Shown: positions 23,356-34,844, counted from the stretch's first letter. The stretch: 64,000 bases of DNA from Aphrophora alni (GCA_963513935.1 OY740771.1:18893349-18957348), one strand, 5' to 3'. The notes: generated by a model from the letters alone, not told the origin. A program made the numbers and translations.

Positions 23356-23647
23356 GCTCTATACAGTGTGTAAAGTACTTAAAAATTTTACACATTAACA
23401 AAAAGCCAAAACTAAACAATAAACGTTTTAGTTTTGAGAAATATAAGCAATCAATCACAACACAACTTGAATTAGCACGGACAGAGTAAGCAATATATAA
23501 GATAACATAAGCATAGTTTAAAACAGCTGTTATAAATTCACAAAAAAACAACAAAATAAAAACGTATTAGAGAAATTAAACCGTTTAATTTTGCGAGATT
23601 TAAGCAATCAATTACAACACAACGTGATTTTGCAAATTATATAGGCG

Positions 23648-23663
23648 AGGTCAAGTCAGGTGG

Positions 23664-23711
<48 letters not shown>

Positions 23712-23723
23712 TTGACTTGACCT
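23648..23723. repeat. (TA)n tract inside an 11-bp inverted repeat
   Basis: AGGTCAAGTCA (23648-23658) and TGACTTGACCT (23713-23723) are perfect inverted copies flanking about 46 bp of pure TA (23665-23710). The whole stretch can extrude as one long cruciform. Confidence 0.85.
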
Positions 23724-24696
23724 AATAGACGTAAATTATATAACGCAAGGTTCCAGATCAAAAAGAAACAATTTTCAATATGTAAACGCCACTTTACTTA
23801 TCTTAATATTCTTACTTTCTTACAGTAAATAACAATGAAACTCAATTTGCATAGCCATTGTGATAATAGACATGATTCTTCAATCATACACCGTTATAAT
23901 AATTAGCTATAATACGCATGCCTAATAAATATAATAGTCACCTAGCAGAACAAGCGATCATACATTCAGTGACTTGATGAACGTAGTCATAACCTACGTA
24001 GCTGCATTTCGTACTTTTATAGATCTCATTTCCTATTAAAGTAATGCAATTTGGGACTTGAAATGTTTATTGCATCACCCAATATGATCTGATCCTTTGA
24101 TTAGAAGGTAAATACTTTGTTATCATAATTTTTCTTATGGAAAAATTGAAGGTTGATCTACAACCGATATTTACTTATAAGATGACCCAAAAATCATTTA
24201 AAACACCTGTCATAAATTCACAAACAAAATAAAACGTATTTGAGAATTAAAACTGTTTAATTTTACGAGATATAAGCAATCAATCACAACACAAGGTGAA
24301 CCAGCATAAATAAGTAAGCATAATTATATAAGATAACCTAAAAATAATTTAAACAGCTGTTAAAAATTCCCAATAAAACAACAATATAAAACGTATTTTA
24401 GAATTTAATCAGTTTATTTTGCGAGATGTAAGCAATGACTCACAACACAACGCGAATCCGCACAAATAAAGTAAGCATTATGTAGATATCCTTAGAATGA
24501 GGATTCCATTATGAATTATTGTGAAAATACCAGACTCTGGTCTATAGATTTTAATTAAATTTTAAACAAGTATAGACATATAATTAGCCACTACAGAATA
24601 TGTTCAAATTTTAGTGCAACGTGAAAATTAATTACTCTAAATCTGTTTGTAAAATCGTAAGATAGCCTATTAAGATTCAGATATAATTGACAATAA

Positions 24697-26395
24697 AGTC
24701 TAACGTGTATTTGGTGGTAAAAAAGTGTAACGTGTAGTTCGTGGTAAAAAGGGTAACGTGTAGTTGGCGGTAAAAAAGTACAACGTGTAGTTGGTGGTAA
24801 AAAAGTGCAACGTGTAGTTGGTGATAAAAAGGGCAACGTGTAGTTGGTGATAAAAAAAGTGCAACGCGTGGTTGGTGGTAAAAAGTAACTTGTAGTTGGT
24901 GATAAAAAGTAAAACGTGTAGTTGGTGATAAAAAGTAAAACGTGTAGTTGGTGATAAAAAAGTGCAACTTGTAGTTGGTGGTAAAAAGTGTAACGTGTAG
25001 TTGGCGGTAAAAAGTGTAACGTGTAGTTGGTGATAAAAAGTGCAACGTGTAGTTGGTGGTAAAAAGTGTAACGTGTAGTTGGTGGTAAAAAGTGTAACGT
25101 GTAGTTGGTGGTAAAAAGTGTAACGTGTATTTGATGGTAAAAAAGTGTAACGTGTAGTTGGTGGTAAAAAGTGTAACGTGTAGTTGGTAGTAAAAAGTGT
25201 AACGTGTATTTGATGGTAAAAAAGTGTAACGTGTAGTTGGTGGTAAAAAGTGCAACGTGTAGTTGGTGGTAAAAAGTGTAACGTGTATTTAATGGTAAAA
25301 AAGTGTAACGTGTAGTTGGTGATAAAAGGGCTAACGTGTAGTTGGCGGTAAAAAGTGCAACGTGTAGCTGGTGGTAAAAAGTTTAACGTGTAGTTTGTGA
25401 TAAAAAAGAGCAACGTGTAGTCGATGGATGGTAAAAAGTGTAACGTGTAGTTGGTGGTAAAAAGGGTAACGTGTAGTTGACGATAAAAAAGTGCAACGTG
25501 TAGTGGGCGATAAAAAAGTGTAACGTGTAGTTTGTGATAAAAAAGTGCAACGTGTAGTCGATGGATGGTAAAAAGTGTAACGTGTAGTTGATGGTAAAAA
25601 GGGTAACGTGTAGTTGACGATAATAAAGTGCAACGTGTAGTTGGCGGTAAAAAAGTGCAACGTGTAGTTGGCGGTAAAAAAAGTGCAACGTTTGGTTGGT
25701 GGTAAAAAAGTTTAACGTGTAATTTGTGATAAAAAAGTGCATCCTGTAGTCGATGGATGGTAAAAAAGTGTAACTTGTAGTTTGTGATAAAAAAGTGCAA
25801 CGTGCAGTCGATGGATGGTAAAAAAGTGTAACGTGTAGTTGGTGGTAAAAAGGGTAACGTGTAGTTGGCGGTAAAAAGTGCAACGTTTAGTTGGTGGTAA
25901 AAAAGTTCAACGTATAGTTTGGTGGTAAAAGTGTAACGTGTAGTTGGTGATAAAAAGTGCAACGTGTAGTTGGTGATAAAAAGTGCAACGGGTAGTTGGT
26001 GATAAAAAAGTGTAACGTGTATTTGGTGGTAAAAAAGTATAACGTGTAGTTGGTGGTAAAAAGTGCAACGTTTAGTTGGTGGTAAAAAAGTTCAACGTAT
26101 AGTTTGGTGGTAAAAGTGACGTGTCAGTTGGCGATAAAAAGGTGCAACGTGTAGTTGGTGATAAAAAGTGTAACGTGTAGTTGACGGTAAAATGCTGTAA
26201 CGTGTAGTTGGCGATAAAAAAGTGCAACGTGTAGTTGGTGATAAAAAAAGTGAAACGTGTAGTTGGTGATAAAAAGTGTAACGTGTAGTTGGCGGTAAAT
26301 AAAGTGTAACGTGCAGTTGGCGGTAAAAAAAATTGTAACGTGTAGTTGGTGGTAAAAAGTGTAACTTGTAGTTGGTGGTAAAAAAGGTAATAGGT
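24697..26395. repeat. 26-bp minisatellite, about 1.7 kb
   Basis: Unit TAACGTGTAGTTGGTGGTAA plus AAAGTG, 25-31 bp with variation in A-run length. A variant with TCGATGGATGG recurs at about 25420, 25558, 25748 and 25808. A 63-bp block holding CAACGTTTAGTTGG and CAACGTATAGTTTGG is duplicated at about 25868 and 26056. Because the unit contains no stop on the minus strand and 26 is not a multiple of 3, all three minus frames stay open for long distances, producing a spurious 420-codon frame. No start context, splice pattern or non-repeat sequence supports a protein. Confidence 0.92.
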
Positions 26396-26525
26396 ACGCC
26401 TATCTTAGTCACCACGTTTGTAATAATTCAGGTCCTCGAATTTCTCTACATTTAAATATCACAATCTAGATCCTTGAACCCTATCATATTAACCAATTTT
26501 AGTGACACGTATCGGAATCCTAGTA

Positions 26526-27023
<498 letters not shown>

Positions 27024-27025
27024 TA

Positions 27026-28490
27026 TCCATAGTTACGCGTTTCCACCCTATGACCGTAGAATTAGGGAATTGCTAGAACCGGATTTTCATTGCAGTTTAA
27101 CAGCCAGCTGGGAAAATCTGGATACATACTCACCTGGGTAATTTAACACGATATAAAAATGTAGAAGATCCCAGAATCGACTGCCAGGACGTCTTGGATA
27201 ACGCGGTCTCACTTACCGAACGTCTAGGCCCTTTAGTACGTGTCCGTGAAGTTTCATAATCCGGTTGGGACACCTTTCGGAAACCAAACCGTAACCACGG
27301 TGATCCCAGTTTGCAACCGAAGTGACCGCTTCTGAAAGACAAATGAAGTTTGACCGCCGTAATGTAAAACCTTCATTTTAATCAAATACGATTTAGGATT
27401 AGGACGTTTTAACGGTACAAGCGAAGTAGGTTTAGGTCTCCATATACATTTTTTTCAAAGACGGTGTGTTGGTTCATTTTTATTTGTTGATTGTAAACCA
27501 CCGAACAGACTTGTCTGGTGACAATTAGTTTGGTTTCGTTTTGGATGAGTGGGAGAGTTAGTGCAATGTTTTGCAACATTTATTTCTATTACACTCGATA
27601 AATTACATAAATCTCGATAACTGTTTAGTCATAGTAAACAATTGCATTTTCAAGTTCAGTTAATCCTTCCACTTGTGATAAGACTTATCATCTTGATTTC
27701 ACACTTGACGTAGACACTTCACAATCATACATTGACGTAGGCCTAAACTAATGTATGAAAATGATAACTGTGCAGTTATTGTATTAAGATGTAGTTAAAT
27801 AATAAACGGTGCACAGTTTTTGCACAAACTTTCTCATACACTTATTTACACGATTAACCGAGACCAATATTTGAATATAGCTCCTTAAATTTTAAATTTT
27901 TATAAAATCAGATCGCGATTGTATAAATAGAGGTTTTAAGATTACACCAAAATAATATTCTTTTAGTTTTTAGTTGGTCAACAAAATATAAAGAAAGAAC
28001 CGTTCAAACAAAAACTAACACAAACAAATACAACCTTCTACATTTGAAATATATTCAAAGTCTAGTTTCAATGGTAGACTATTATATATTAAACGAAAAC
28101 CCTCGCGTGTTGTTCCTTCCTTGACGTAGGTCTTTATCAGTAACATTGTCAATACCTATACATCTATTTTTGATTAGTTCTGTTTGATCTATTCATTTCT
28201 TCCCCCCTACACACCAAAATTCCGCTCAATACCTATGAATATTTAATCAAACAAACTCGCTCCTTAGTGTTAGACCCTTGAACTTCGACACGATAGAAGA
28301 CAAAAGGCCTACCCTCATGTATACAATATTATACAAGTTGTTATATACGTGTTCCGCGAATATGTACCTACACGTTATTGATTTTCTAATAATTGCTTAT
28401 TTCTCAACCGATTATTTTCAAAAATTACATAAGTTTTTTAATAAAGGTACTAAAATAAAGGTCAACTAATTTGAACACACTGATGTTCAT
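27026..28490. other. Spacer with family-1 remnants, no gene seen
   Basis: 27090-27480 is somewhat GC-richer and shows diverged family-1 phrases (AATCAAATACGATTTAGGAT). GGGAGAGTTAGTGCAATGTT at about 27550 is the family-1 tail. The rest is AT-rich. A 63-codon plus-strand frame at 28278-28469 has no recognisable domain. Confidence 0.4.
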
Positions 28491-28517
28491 GAAAAAAAAA
28501 AAAAAAAAAAAAAAAAA
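28491..28517 (+). repeat. Poly-A run, about 26 bp
   Basis: Directly followed by ATGGCGGCAACAC. It may be a retroposon tail; no element could be identified to its left. Confidence 0.8.
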
Positions 28518-28680
28518 TGGCGGCAACACAAAAACAGCTGTTGAAATAAAGCACTGCTTTTGTTACATTTGGGGAAAAAAATTAATTCTATAAAGTAATT
28601 TAATAAAAATTTCTTTTAAAACAAACTAAATCTAATTATTTGTTTCAAAATACCAATGACAATAAGATTACAAAATTAAT

Positions 28681-28996
28681 TTATTCAAACTGAAACCCAC
28701 TGACAGCTACACATTGATAGCAACGCCTAACAAATGACTCGTACGCCCCTGTAAAGTAGGCTAATTATGTGGGATTTGAAGAAATTCCACTTCGATAACG
28801 CACTTCAAATCCTCATCATTGTTGAATCTATGGGTGTATACACTTGCTCCTTTATATAGCTCCATAAGAAAAAGTTGCACAAAGTTAAATCAGGAGACCG
28901 GAATGGCCAATATAAAAACTGACATCCACGACCAATCCAACACTCTTGAAGATTGTTATTTAGTAATTGTTTGATTGTAAAAATAGCTTGGCCCAT
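28681..28996 (-). pseudogene. Mariner-type transposase, C-terminal fragment, catalytic Asp lost
   Basis: The minus-strand frame reads GQAIFTIKQLLNNNLQECW, then SPDLTLCNFFLWSYIKEQVY. After a frameshift the end is YESFVRRCYQCVAVSGFQFE with stop codon at 28681-28683. The SPDL-x2-CD-FFLW block of DD-D mariner-type transposases carries the third catalytic aspartate; here it is asparagine (CN). Upstream catalytic blocks are absent. It resembles the fragment at 1636-1842 in this block but is a different, more diverged copy. Surely inactive. Confidence 0.75.
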
Positions 28997-29189
28997 TTCC
29001 GGAACCGGAAAATGGGGCAGTACTTGAGAGAAACACCAACATAGCCTTGTAGTTGATGTTGGGAGCTAAAAATAAATCTATGACCTAAAATAGCCTAAAA
29101 CTAGATCTGAACAGTAAATCTAAAGCTAAATACAAACATGATCAGTTAAAAACCATCACAGACAGGCCTGCACAACACAAAGCAAGTGA

Positions 29190-29435
29190 TTGTTAAAGGG
29201 GTGGAGCCAAGAGAAAGTTGTCCTAACTGTTTTTATTGTAAACAACCTTTTATGAGTTTAGTCCTCGATCGCGTCATGATTCCCATTTCCGAATTAACTG
29301 ACACAATTTTAGCCTTATTTAAAATAGAAAATTTTGTATCTTCGATTTTTACTACAGTTTTTATTAACGTAAGTCTATAGGCCTCGTTTCTAAACTGATT
29401 GGGCTGATATGATTGTCAGATAGCTTTATATGGCT
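29190..29435 (+). repeat. Dispersed repeat family F, copy 2
   Basis: AGAGAAAGTTGTCCTAACTG, GTCCTCGATCGCGTCATGAT, TTCCCATTTCCGAATTAA and TGATTGGGCTGATATGATTG follow the same order as at 6300-6560. The 64-codon frame here is not conserved in the other copy, so it is not a gene. Confidence 0.55.
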
Positions 29436-29920
29436 TCAATTAGTTTACCATTAAATCAGTTTTTCCCCGTGTATTATTAAACCATATTAATACATAATTT
29501 CGTTGGTTTTTATATTTCGTTGGCATTGGATATGGGGTGAAATAGAAAGTTTGTGCAATATTTTTGCTCCATTTATTTGTGAATATTACACACAAAAATT
29601 TTTTCTTTAGGTTAAATCCAAAATGTTAGTACGATTTTATCATTTTCGCTTGAGTTAGAAATAACAGGAATTTCGAGTTTTGGAACGGTAGCTTCCCCCA
29701 TAAGTGTTAAGTTTAATTAATATTTTATTTTGCGTATGAGCTAGTTGAGAATATTTGAGGGCCCAGTTATGACGACCTTCATAGTCAGATACCGTGATGG
29801 GTTTCATTAACATATTACATTAGTACGGTAAATACAAAGTCCAATAAGATTATATAATATATGCAAACCTACGTAGAGACGTTAAGAAACCAATGTTGCG
29901 ACAGAAAATACTATTAAACA
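29436..29920. other. Spacer, no gene seen
   Basis: AT-rich. One GGGGTGAAATAGAAAGTTTGTGCAATA-like family-1 tail lies near 29535-29560; nothing else is recognised. Confidence 0.4.
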
Positions 29921-29924
29921 TTGT

Positions 29925-30080
29925 ATTCCTGGCTTGCGTGACACCGTGCCGTGTGAACTCCAAGTCTTGATATCTTATCTTTCAATTTCTAAAATTATTT
30001 TCGATATTTCTGTCTTCGACCTCATTGATCACTAATTAAAATCAGCCCCCCCCCAATAACTTAAAACACGCTATATCGTT
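29925..30080 (+). repeat. Dispersed repeat family E, copy 1
   Basis: ACCGTGCCGTGTGAACTCCA, AGTCTTGATATCTTATC, CGATATTTCTGTCTTCGAC and CACGCTATA recur in the same order at 32490-32710. Non-coding in both. Confidence 0.55.
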
Positions 30081-30244
30081 GTACAGATATAGGGTAGAAA
30101 AATATTTCATAGGGCAACAATTTCTCTCATAGTCATTCACACACAAAAATTAGACTTCCACAACTTATTCGTGTGAAAGAAGGAGTTCATTATTGAGCTT
30201 TTTTTTAAAGAGAAAAAAGATATTCATGTACTTACTTATTCTCG

Positions 30245-30830
30245 TCTAGAGCCAGTCCCCAGGCAGAGTCGGACTTCTTCTGTGGGACATACCGACTGTG
30301 GGAACGGGAAAACCTCCCATTCTCAACATCTGCTACCTTCTCTTACTTCTGGACAGGGCTGATTTGGCCTAAGCATTTCCCTACCTTCTAATATCTTTCT
30401 CTTTCGGCTTTACGATATTGGTGATATCTACAACATCCTACTTCTATTTTGACTGTAACTTATGCTGAACTGTATAACTGCTGATTGTCTCGTAACCGAT
30501 TAGAGGTTGTCTAGCTTGTACCCACTTATCGCAGCTGAACAAAGTGTGATTAACATCGTCGTTTTCAGGTCTGCAAAATATATACAATGCATCCACTATT
30601 TTAAACAGTACTAGAGCCTACGTACGCTCCAAAATATCCACAACCGGAATATGCCTGAGTGAGAATGTCCTTAACTCTTTCAGGCTTCCTTCTTAACCAA
30701 GGCCTGATATCCGAAAACAGCTGGAACGTCCATCCTTCCATGCCATCGTTAATCCATCGTTCCATTTACTAATAAGCCGATCTTTAGTAGCCAACTTAGC
30801 TTTATATTTCCCTTTGGAATTAAACAGAAT
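30245..30830 (-). pseudogene. Non-LTR retrotransposon ORF2, C-terminal relic
   Basis: The minus strand reads, in broken frames, GWTFQLFSDIRPWLRRKPER, DILTQAYSGCGYFGAYVGSS, then CRPENDDVNHTLFSCDKW and finally YRKAEREILEGREMLRPN. The order matches the end of Jockey/R1/I-group ORF2: a W...RWL-type segment, LTQ..SGhGxFxxYL, the C...H-x4-C knuckle with NHTLFSC, and a charged tail. These elements copy themselves by target-primed reverse transcription. Reverse transcriptase is not present here. At least one stop after GSSTV and one frameshift make it non-functional. Confidence 0.65.
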
Positions 30831-31225
30831 TTAATAAAAACACACTTTAAATTAAGCAAGTTTTTACCTGTTATTAAGACAGAGGATCGAAGTCGCCATT
30901 CTCTTCTTGGAGAAGCAGTTGTCTTTCCTCTATGCTATTCCCAGCATTTCTTAACGTTTTGACATTTTTTCAGGTACGTTTTGAATAATTTCTTCTTTAA
31001 TTTTGTACGATTGAAGGTCTTCCTGGTTTCTAACGGATCCGGAGGTTTCAAACTTCAGAACAAGGTTTTTATATGTCACTACACTGCACGGTCCGTCCCT
31101 CCCCTGGAAAAATATAAATAATAAATTAACTAACTGTACAGTAAACTACAAGTTTACTACTCCCCTAAATTCCTGTTTGAAATTAGTTAATAATAATTTC
31201 TTATTTATTTCTGATAAGTTTAGGG
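30831..31225. other. Spacer, no gene seen
   Basis: May include the diverged upstream part of the minus-strand retrotransposon relic, but no domain can be read with confidence. Confidence 0.35.
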
Positions 31226-31229
31226 ACAA

Positions 31230-31945
31230 TTTCTCAACTTATGAATAATCACAATTAATTATGATCTCAAAAGCTATAAAGAGATACAGAAAGCTTTATA
31301 TACGGGGAACCCTCCCTACTATGTGTGATTTGAAAATGTGGTATTCAAATTATGAAAAATCACAATTATGATTTAAAAAACTTTAAAGAGATACAGAAAA
31401 CTTTAAACGGGGAACCTTCCCTACTTTATGGGATTTGAAAATATACTGTTCAAATTATGAAAAATCACAATTATGATCTCAAAAGCTATAAAGAGATACA
31501 GAAAACTTTAAATGAGGAAAATATACTATTCAAATTATGAAAAATCACAATTATGATCTCAAAAGCTATAAAGAGATACAGAAAACTTTAAATGAGGAAA
31601 ATATACTATTCAAATTATGAAAAATCACAATTATGATCTCAAAAGCTATAAAGAGTTACAGAAAACTTTAAATGAGGAAAATATACTATTCAAATTATGA
31701 AAAATCACAATTATGATCTCAAAAGCTATAAAGAGTTACAGAAAACTTTAAATGAGGAAAATATACTATTCAAATTATGAAAAATCACAATTATGATCTC
31801 AAAAGCTATAAAGAGATACAGAAAACTTTAAATGAGGAAAATATACTATTCAAATTATGAAAAATCACAATTATGATCTCAAAAGCTATAAAGAGTTACA
31901 GAAAACTTTAAATGAGGAAAATATGCTATTCTAATTATGAAATAT
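31230..31945 (+). repeat. Tandem array, exact 80-bp period derived from a longer unit
   Basis: ATATACTATTCAAATTATGA starts at 31521, 31601, 31681, 31761 and 31841, exactly 80 bp apart, with a variant at 31921. Units differ mainly at GAGATA/GAGTTA. To the left, two older units (about 31235-31440) carry an extra 25-30 bp, GGGGAACCTTCCCTACTTTA-like, that the 80-bp units lack. Non-coding. Confidence 0.9.
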
Positions 31946-32485
31946 ATCCAATTCTCCAATGGCGGCCAAATTAATTTGTTGAATAGCAACAGTATATTTT
32001 GAAATAGCCTAGATACATGTAATTTTAAGATTCTTTAAATTTGGGGTAATTTGTAATATGTGGTCTATGAAAGATTTGAAATTTATAAACTGCATAATGT
32101 AGAACGAGAGCCTACACTTAATTTTAAAATGGTTAGAAGTGATTTTGAGAAAATCGGAAATGGTTTTTTTTGTCACTTTTAAATTTAGGTTTATCGAACA
32201 AAGGGAAAAAAAGTCAAGAGAAATGGCTAACAGCCACCCACCAAATTTGATTAAAATATGTCTACGCGTTTAGTTGTAGATAGACATCATTCCAAAAACC
32301 ACTTACCGTATTGTTACTCAAAACCGATATATCCGCAGAAAATCTGATTTGGATTTGTTTAACAATTTCACAAAACTTTTTCTATACTACGTATATGTGA
32401 GAAAGTAAGAAGAAAATGTAATAGGGTTACCTTATACGCCACTAGGGCGGATTATAAATAAGAAACAAGATGTCCTTATAATACG
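31946..32485. other. Spacer, family-1-like remnants
   Basis: Phrases such as GATTTTGAGAAAATCGGAAA and TTTGATTAAAATATGTCTAC resemble family 1. No gene recognised. Confidence 0.35.
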
Positions 32486-32489
32486 GAAT

Positions 32490-32710
32490 ACAGTACCGTG
32501 TTTGCATGTCGCTTTGTGCCGTGCAAACTCAGCGTCTTGATATCTTATCGGTCAATTCCTACAACTCGATATTTCTGTCTATGACGTCATTGCCCATTCT
32601 ACTGAAAATAATTGCTTCCTCATTCTTGGAAAGGAAACCTTCTAAAAGATTAAATTTTGCAAACTCCGATTTTAAGGGGGAGGGAGTATGTCAAATCACA
32701 CGCTATAGAT
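32490..32710 (+). repeat. Dispersed repeat family E, copy 2
   Basis: GTACCGTGTTTGCATGTCGC, GCGTCTTGATATCTTATCGG and CTCGATATTTCTGTCTATGA parallel 29925-30080. The 71-codon frame across it is not conserved in copy 1. Confidence 0.55.
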
Positions 32711-33525
32711 TGAAATTGTAAGGTTCAACATTGCAGATAGTTTTCTCACTCGTCCATTTACAAATCCAAAATAAAAACCAACCTAAACTATTTGTCACAA
32801 AAGATGTCAGTCAGCTAGTTGTCAAAAAGTTAAATTGAACTCTGGACACCGTCTTAAAATAATATTCTATTTAAACACGCCCACTACGCAATGTCGCAGT
32901 ATCTGCAATAAAAAAACACAAAATCACTATTTTATAAAAAAATTGTTAAAAAGGTAAACAGTCGCCATTTTGAAATGAGTAAAGGAAATCGATTATGTTT
33001 GTCAAATTGGGCATAACACTAAATAGCAACCAATCTTATATCATTTTACGTTAAAAAGATATAACTGTTTTTGGTGAAAAGAAAAAATGGCGGGTAGATA
33101 GAAAATTAAACATTTTATATACAAATAGTTAATTGGTTTTAAATAAGCTCCTGAAGTTTTTGAAACACCCTGCAGTGTACAGACCTTAAAGCTAAATAAA
33201 ATGAGACATAGATTCATGTAGGTAGGTTAGTATATACGAAATAAATATTTAAACACTGTTCCATACTCTATAATCTATCATAATAACATTTTCCTACCTT
33301 TTTCATATCATATTCAAGCAATAATAATGAAAAATTTGTAATTTATGATCACCATTTTGAAATTTAAGATGATTAAAATAAATTTCAACTTCGATCGTAG
33401 ATATTTTACATATCATAAAACCGTATAATAAGACCTGGTATAAGTCTTAGACAAGAAATAACTACGACCGCCATTTTGAAAATCTACCAAAAATAGTTTT
33501 GAGTAACAATATGTATTTAGCTTAC
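32711..33525. repeat. Dispersed repeats: family-1 tail and 'ATGGCGGC' repeat
   Basis: AAAACCAACCTAAACTATTT at about 32773 is the family-1 related phrase. From about 33060 to 33480 the pieces GAAAAAATGGCGGGTAGATA and ACGACCGCCATTTTGAAAAT resemble 3770-4330 and 39600-39900. No gene seen. Confidence 0.4.
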
Positions 33526-33531
33526 TTGCTA

Positions 33532-33639
33532 AATTTGCTCATCGAGATTTCCGGCTCTAACTATTGGTGAGTGGTTCACGACTTGGCCGCGAGAGTTCAC
33601 CACTTGCCGGGCAGGATCGATGGAACGGACCTTGAAAAA
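33532..33639 (-). CDS. Possible terminal coding exon of an unknown gene
   Basis: On the minus strand a TTTTCAG acceptor-like site (33640-33646) precedes 36 in-frame codons ending in TAG at 33529-33531. The translation starts FFKVRSIDPARQVVNSRG and ends IVRAGNLDEQI. The segment is GC-balanced with coding-like codon use in AT-rich flanks. I do not recognise the protein. A hAT-type element has inserted 38 bp upstream, in what would be the intron. It could also be a transposon relic. Low confidence. Confidence 0.3.
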
Positions 33640-33677
33640 CTGAAAATGGAACGCTCTCAGCAGGGAACCGATGGTCA

Positions 33678-34130
33678 CAGTGGCGGCGATAGCGGGCCCG
33701 CAGGGCCCTCGGTGAGGGGGGGGCCCGCGAGCCTTGACCGGGATTTTTCGGGAAATTTTACCGGGACCCGGACCCGCGACGGGCCCTGCCACACGGGCCC
33801 CCCTATCATAACAATATTTTTATGAGTATTGTCAAGAAATTACTAAATAAGGTAAAATGTCTTCAGACAAGATTGTGCATCGTGCATCCAAAAAGGCAAT
33901 AACCATTATTTTTTAGAGAGCAGTATTTAATATTTAATGTCATGATACGAAGTATGTGTATTGTTTATCGTTGGCCGATAAGTAATGCAGCTATCGCAAC
34001 GTCGCGCATCGCGGTGACTCATCGGCGCCGGCCGGCGAAAAGATAAACATCTGGGAAAAGATTATTGGGAGAGGGGGGCCCGATGAACAAATTTGCGGGG
34101 GGGGCACGCGGGTTCTTATCGCCGCCACTG
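33678..34130. mobile_element. GC-rich hAT-type non-autonomous element
   Basis: Ends CAGTGGCGGCGATAGCGGGC (left) and CTTATCGCCGCCACTG (right, inverted) form a terminal inverted repeat of at least 15 bp. The 8-bp GATGGTCA flanks it at 33670-33677 and, after an extra GAT, at 34134-34141. CAGTGGCG-type ends with 8-bp duplications are typical of hAT elements. Both arms carry long G/C runs (GGGGGGGGGCCCGCG, GCGGGGGGGGCACGCG) that pair when folded. Interior non-coding. Confidence 0.75.
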
Positions 34131-34192
34131 GATGATGGTCATTGAATAGCAAACTCGTTTATTGTTGTTTACAGTTGGTTTATTCCGTTAAA

Positions 34193-34414
34193 TTATTTAG
34201 TGATGTTCCCTACTTCTAGAACGTCGTAAGACATACAGTATGTCGCACACACAGGCGCGCGGAACCATGATGAAATTCTCCGTATGCATTTCTTTTGCAG
34301 TGATTGGATGAACTGTTTTTGCCGTTTCTCTTCCTCTTCAGATTCGAGCAAACAAAATAAAAACAAATCTTCTTCTGAACTACTTATTGTCCACGAGACA
34401 CACTGCATTAGCAC
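34193..34414 (-). pseudogene. Possible PIF/Harbinger transposase N-terminal relic
   Basis: The minus-strand frame reads ISSSEEDLFLFCLLESEEEE, then KRQK. In the adjacent frame KTVHPITAKEMHTENFIMV follows. Acidic/leucine residues, then an E/R-rich run, then W-VHP-x-GEFHxL is the typical start of Harbinger nucleases; here W is lost and G-E-F-H is only partly kept. Frame change and divergence indicate a relic. It is short and the call rests on one motif, so an unrelated fortuitous frame remains possible. Confidence 0.35.
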
Positions 34415-34844
34415 TCTCGTCTTTGGCGATCAACAACCGAGAGTGCGTTAAATCGGTGGGTGTCGGCCGGTGCGGTGGCGTTTGACGGCGCTACAATGTG
34501 CGTACCCCCCCCCCCCAACGGAACTAGCAGAACTTTCCACAGGTCGGCGCGGCGTGTGCAACATCCTTTGGTAAAAAACCTCGATCCTTCATGTAATTTT
34601 AATTACTTAAACAAAAACATTAACATGTACTTATCAATTTTATTTAATTCTTTTTCTTCCAAATTAGGATAAATGAATTGGTAATTTCCATCAATGCAGT
34701 TTGTTTTTAGTTCCAGTCAAGAGAAGATTACCATAGAATAAGACGCTCTCTCAGTATCGAATTGCTCGTCCATTTCACTTTACAACTTACGTTACGATAT
34801 ACAACACAGAAAACAGGTGAACTCCTCCACAACCTGGCACTAAC

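Larger units (their letters stand above)
22795..24480. repeat. Satellite 3, scattered block 1
   Basis: Diverged units share ACACATTAACAATAAGCCAT, GCGAGATGTAAGCAATCAAT, CACAACACAA, AAACAGCTGTTATAAATTC and AAACGTATTTGAGAA. They lie at 22825-22892, 23390-23640 and 24190-24480, separated by unrelated AT-rich sequence and by the transposon at 22900. The same family forms a cleaner array at 44290-45170. Confidence 0.65.

Noticed and set aside
24700..25962. 420-codon minus-strand open frame with protein repeats
   Set aside because: It is fully explained by a 26-bp minisatellite unit that has no stop on this strand; the other two frames are open as well, and there is no unique sequence or splice context.
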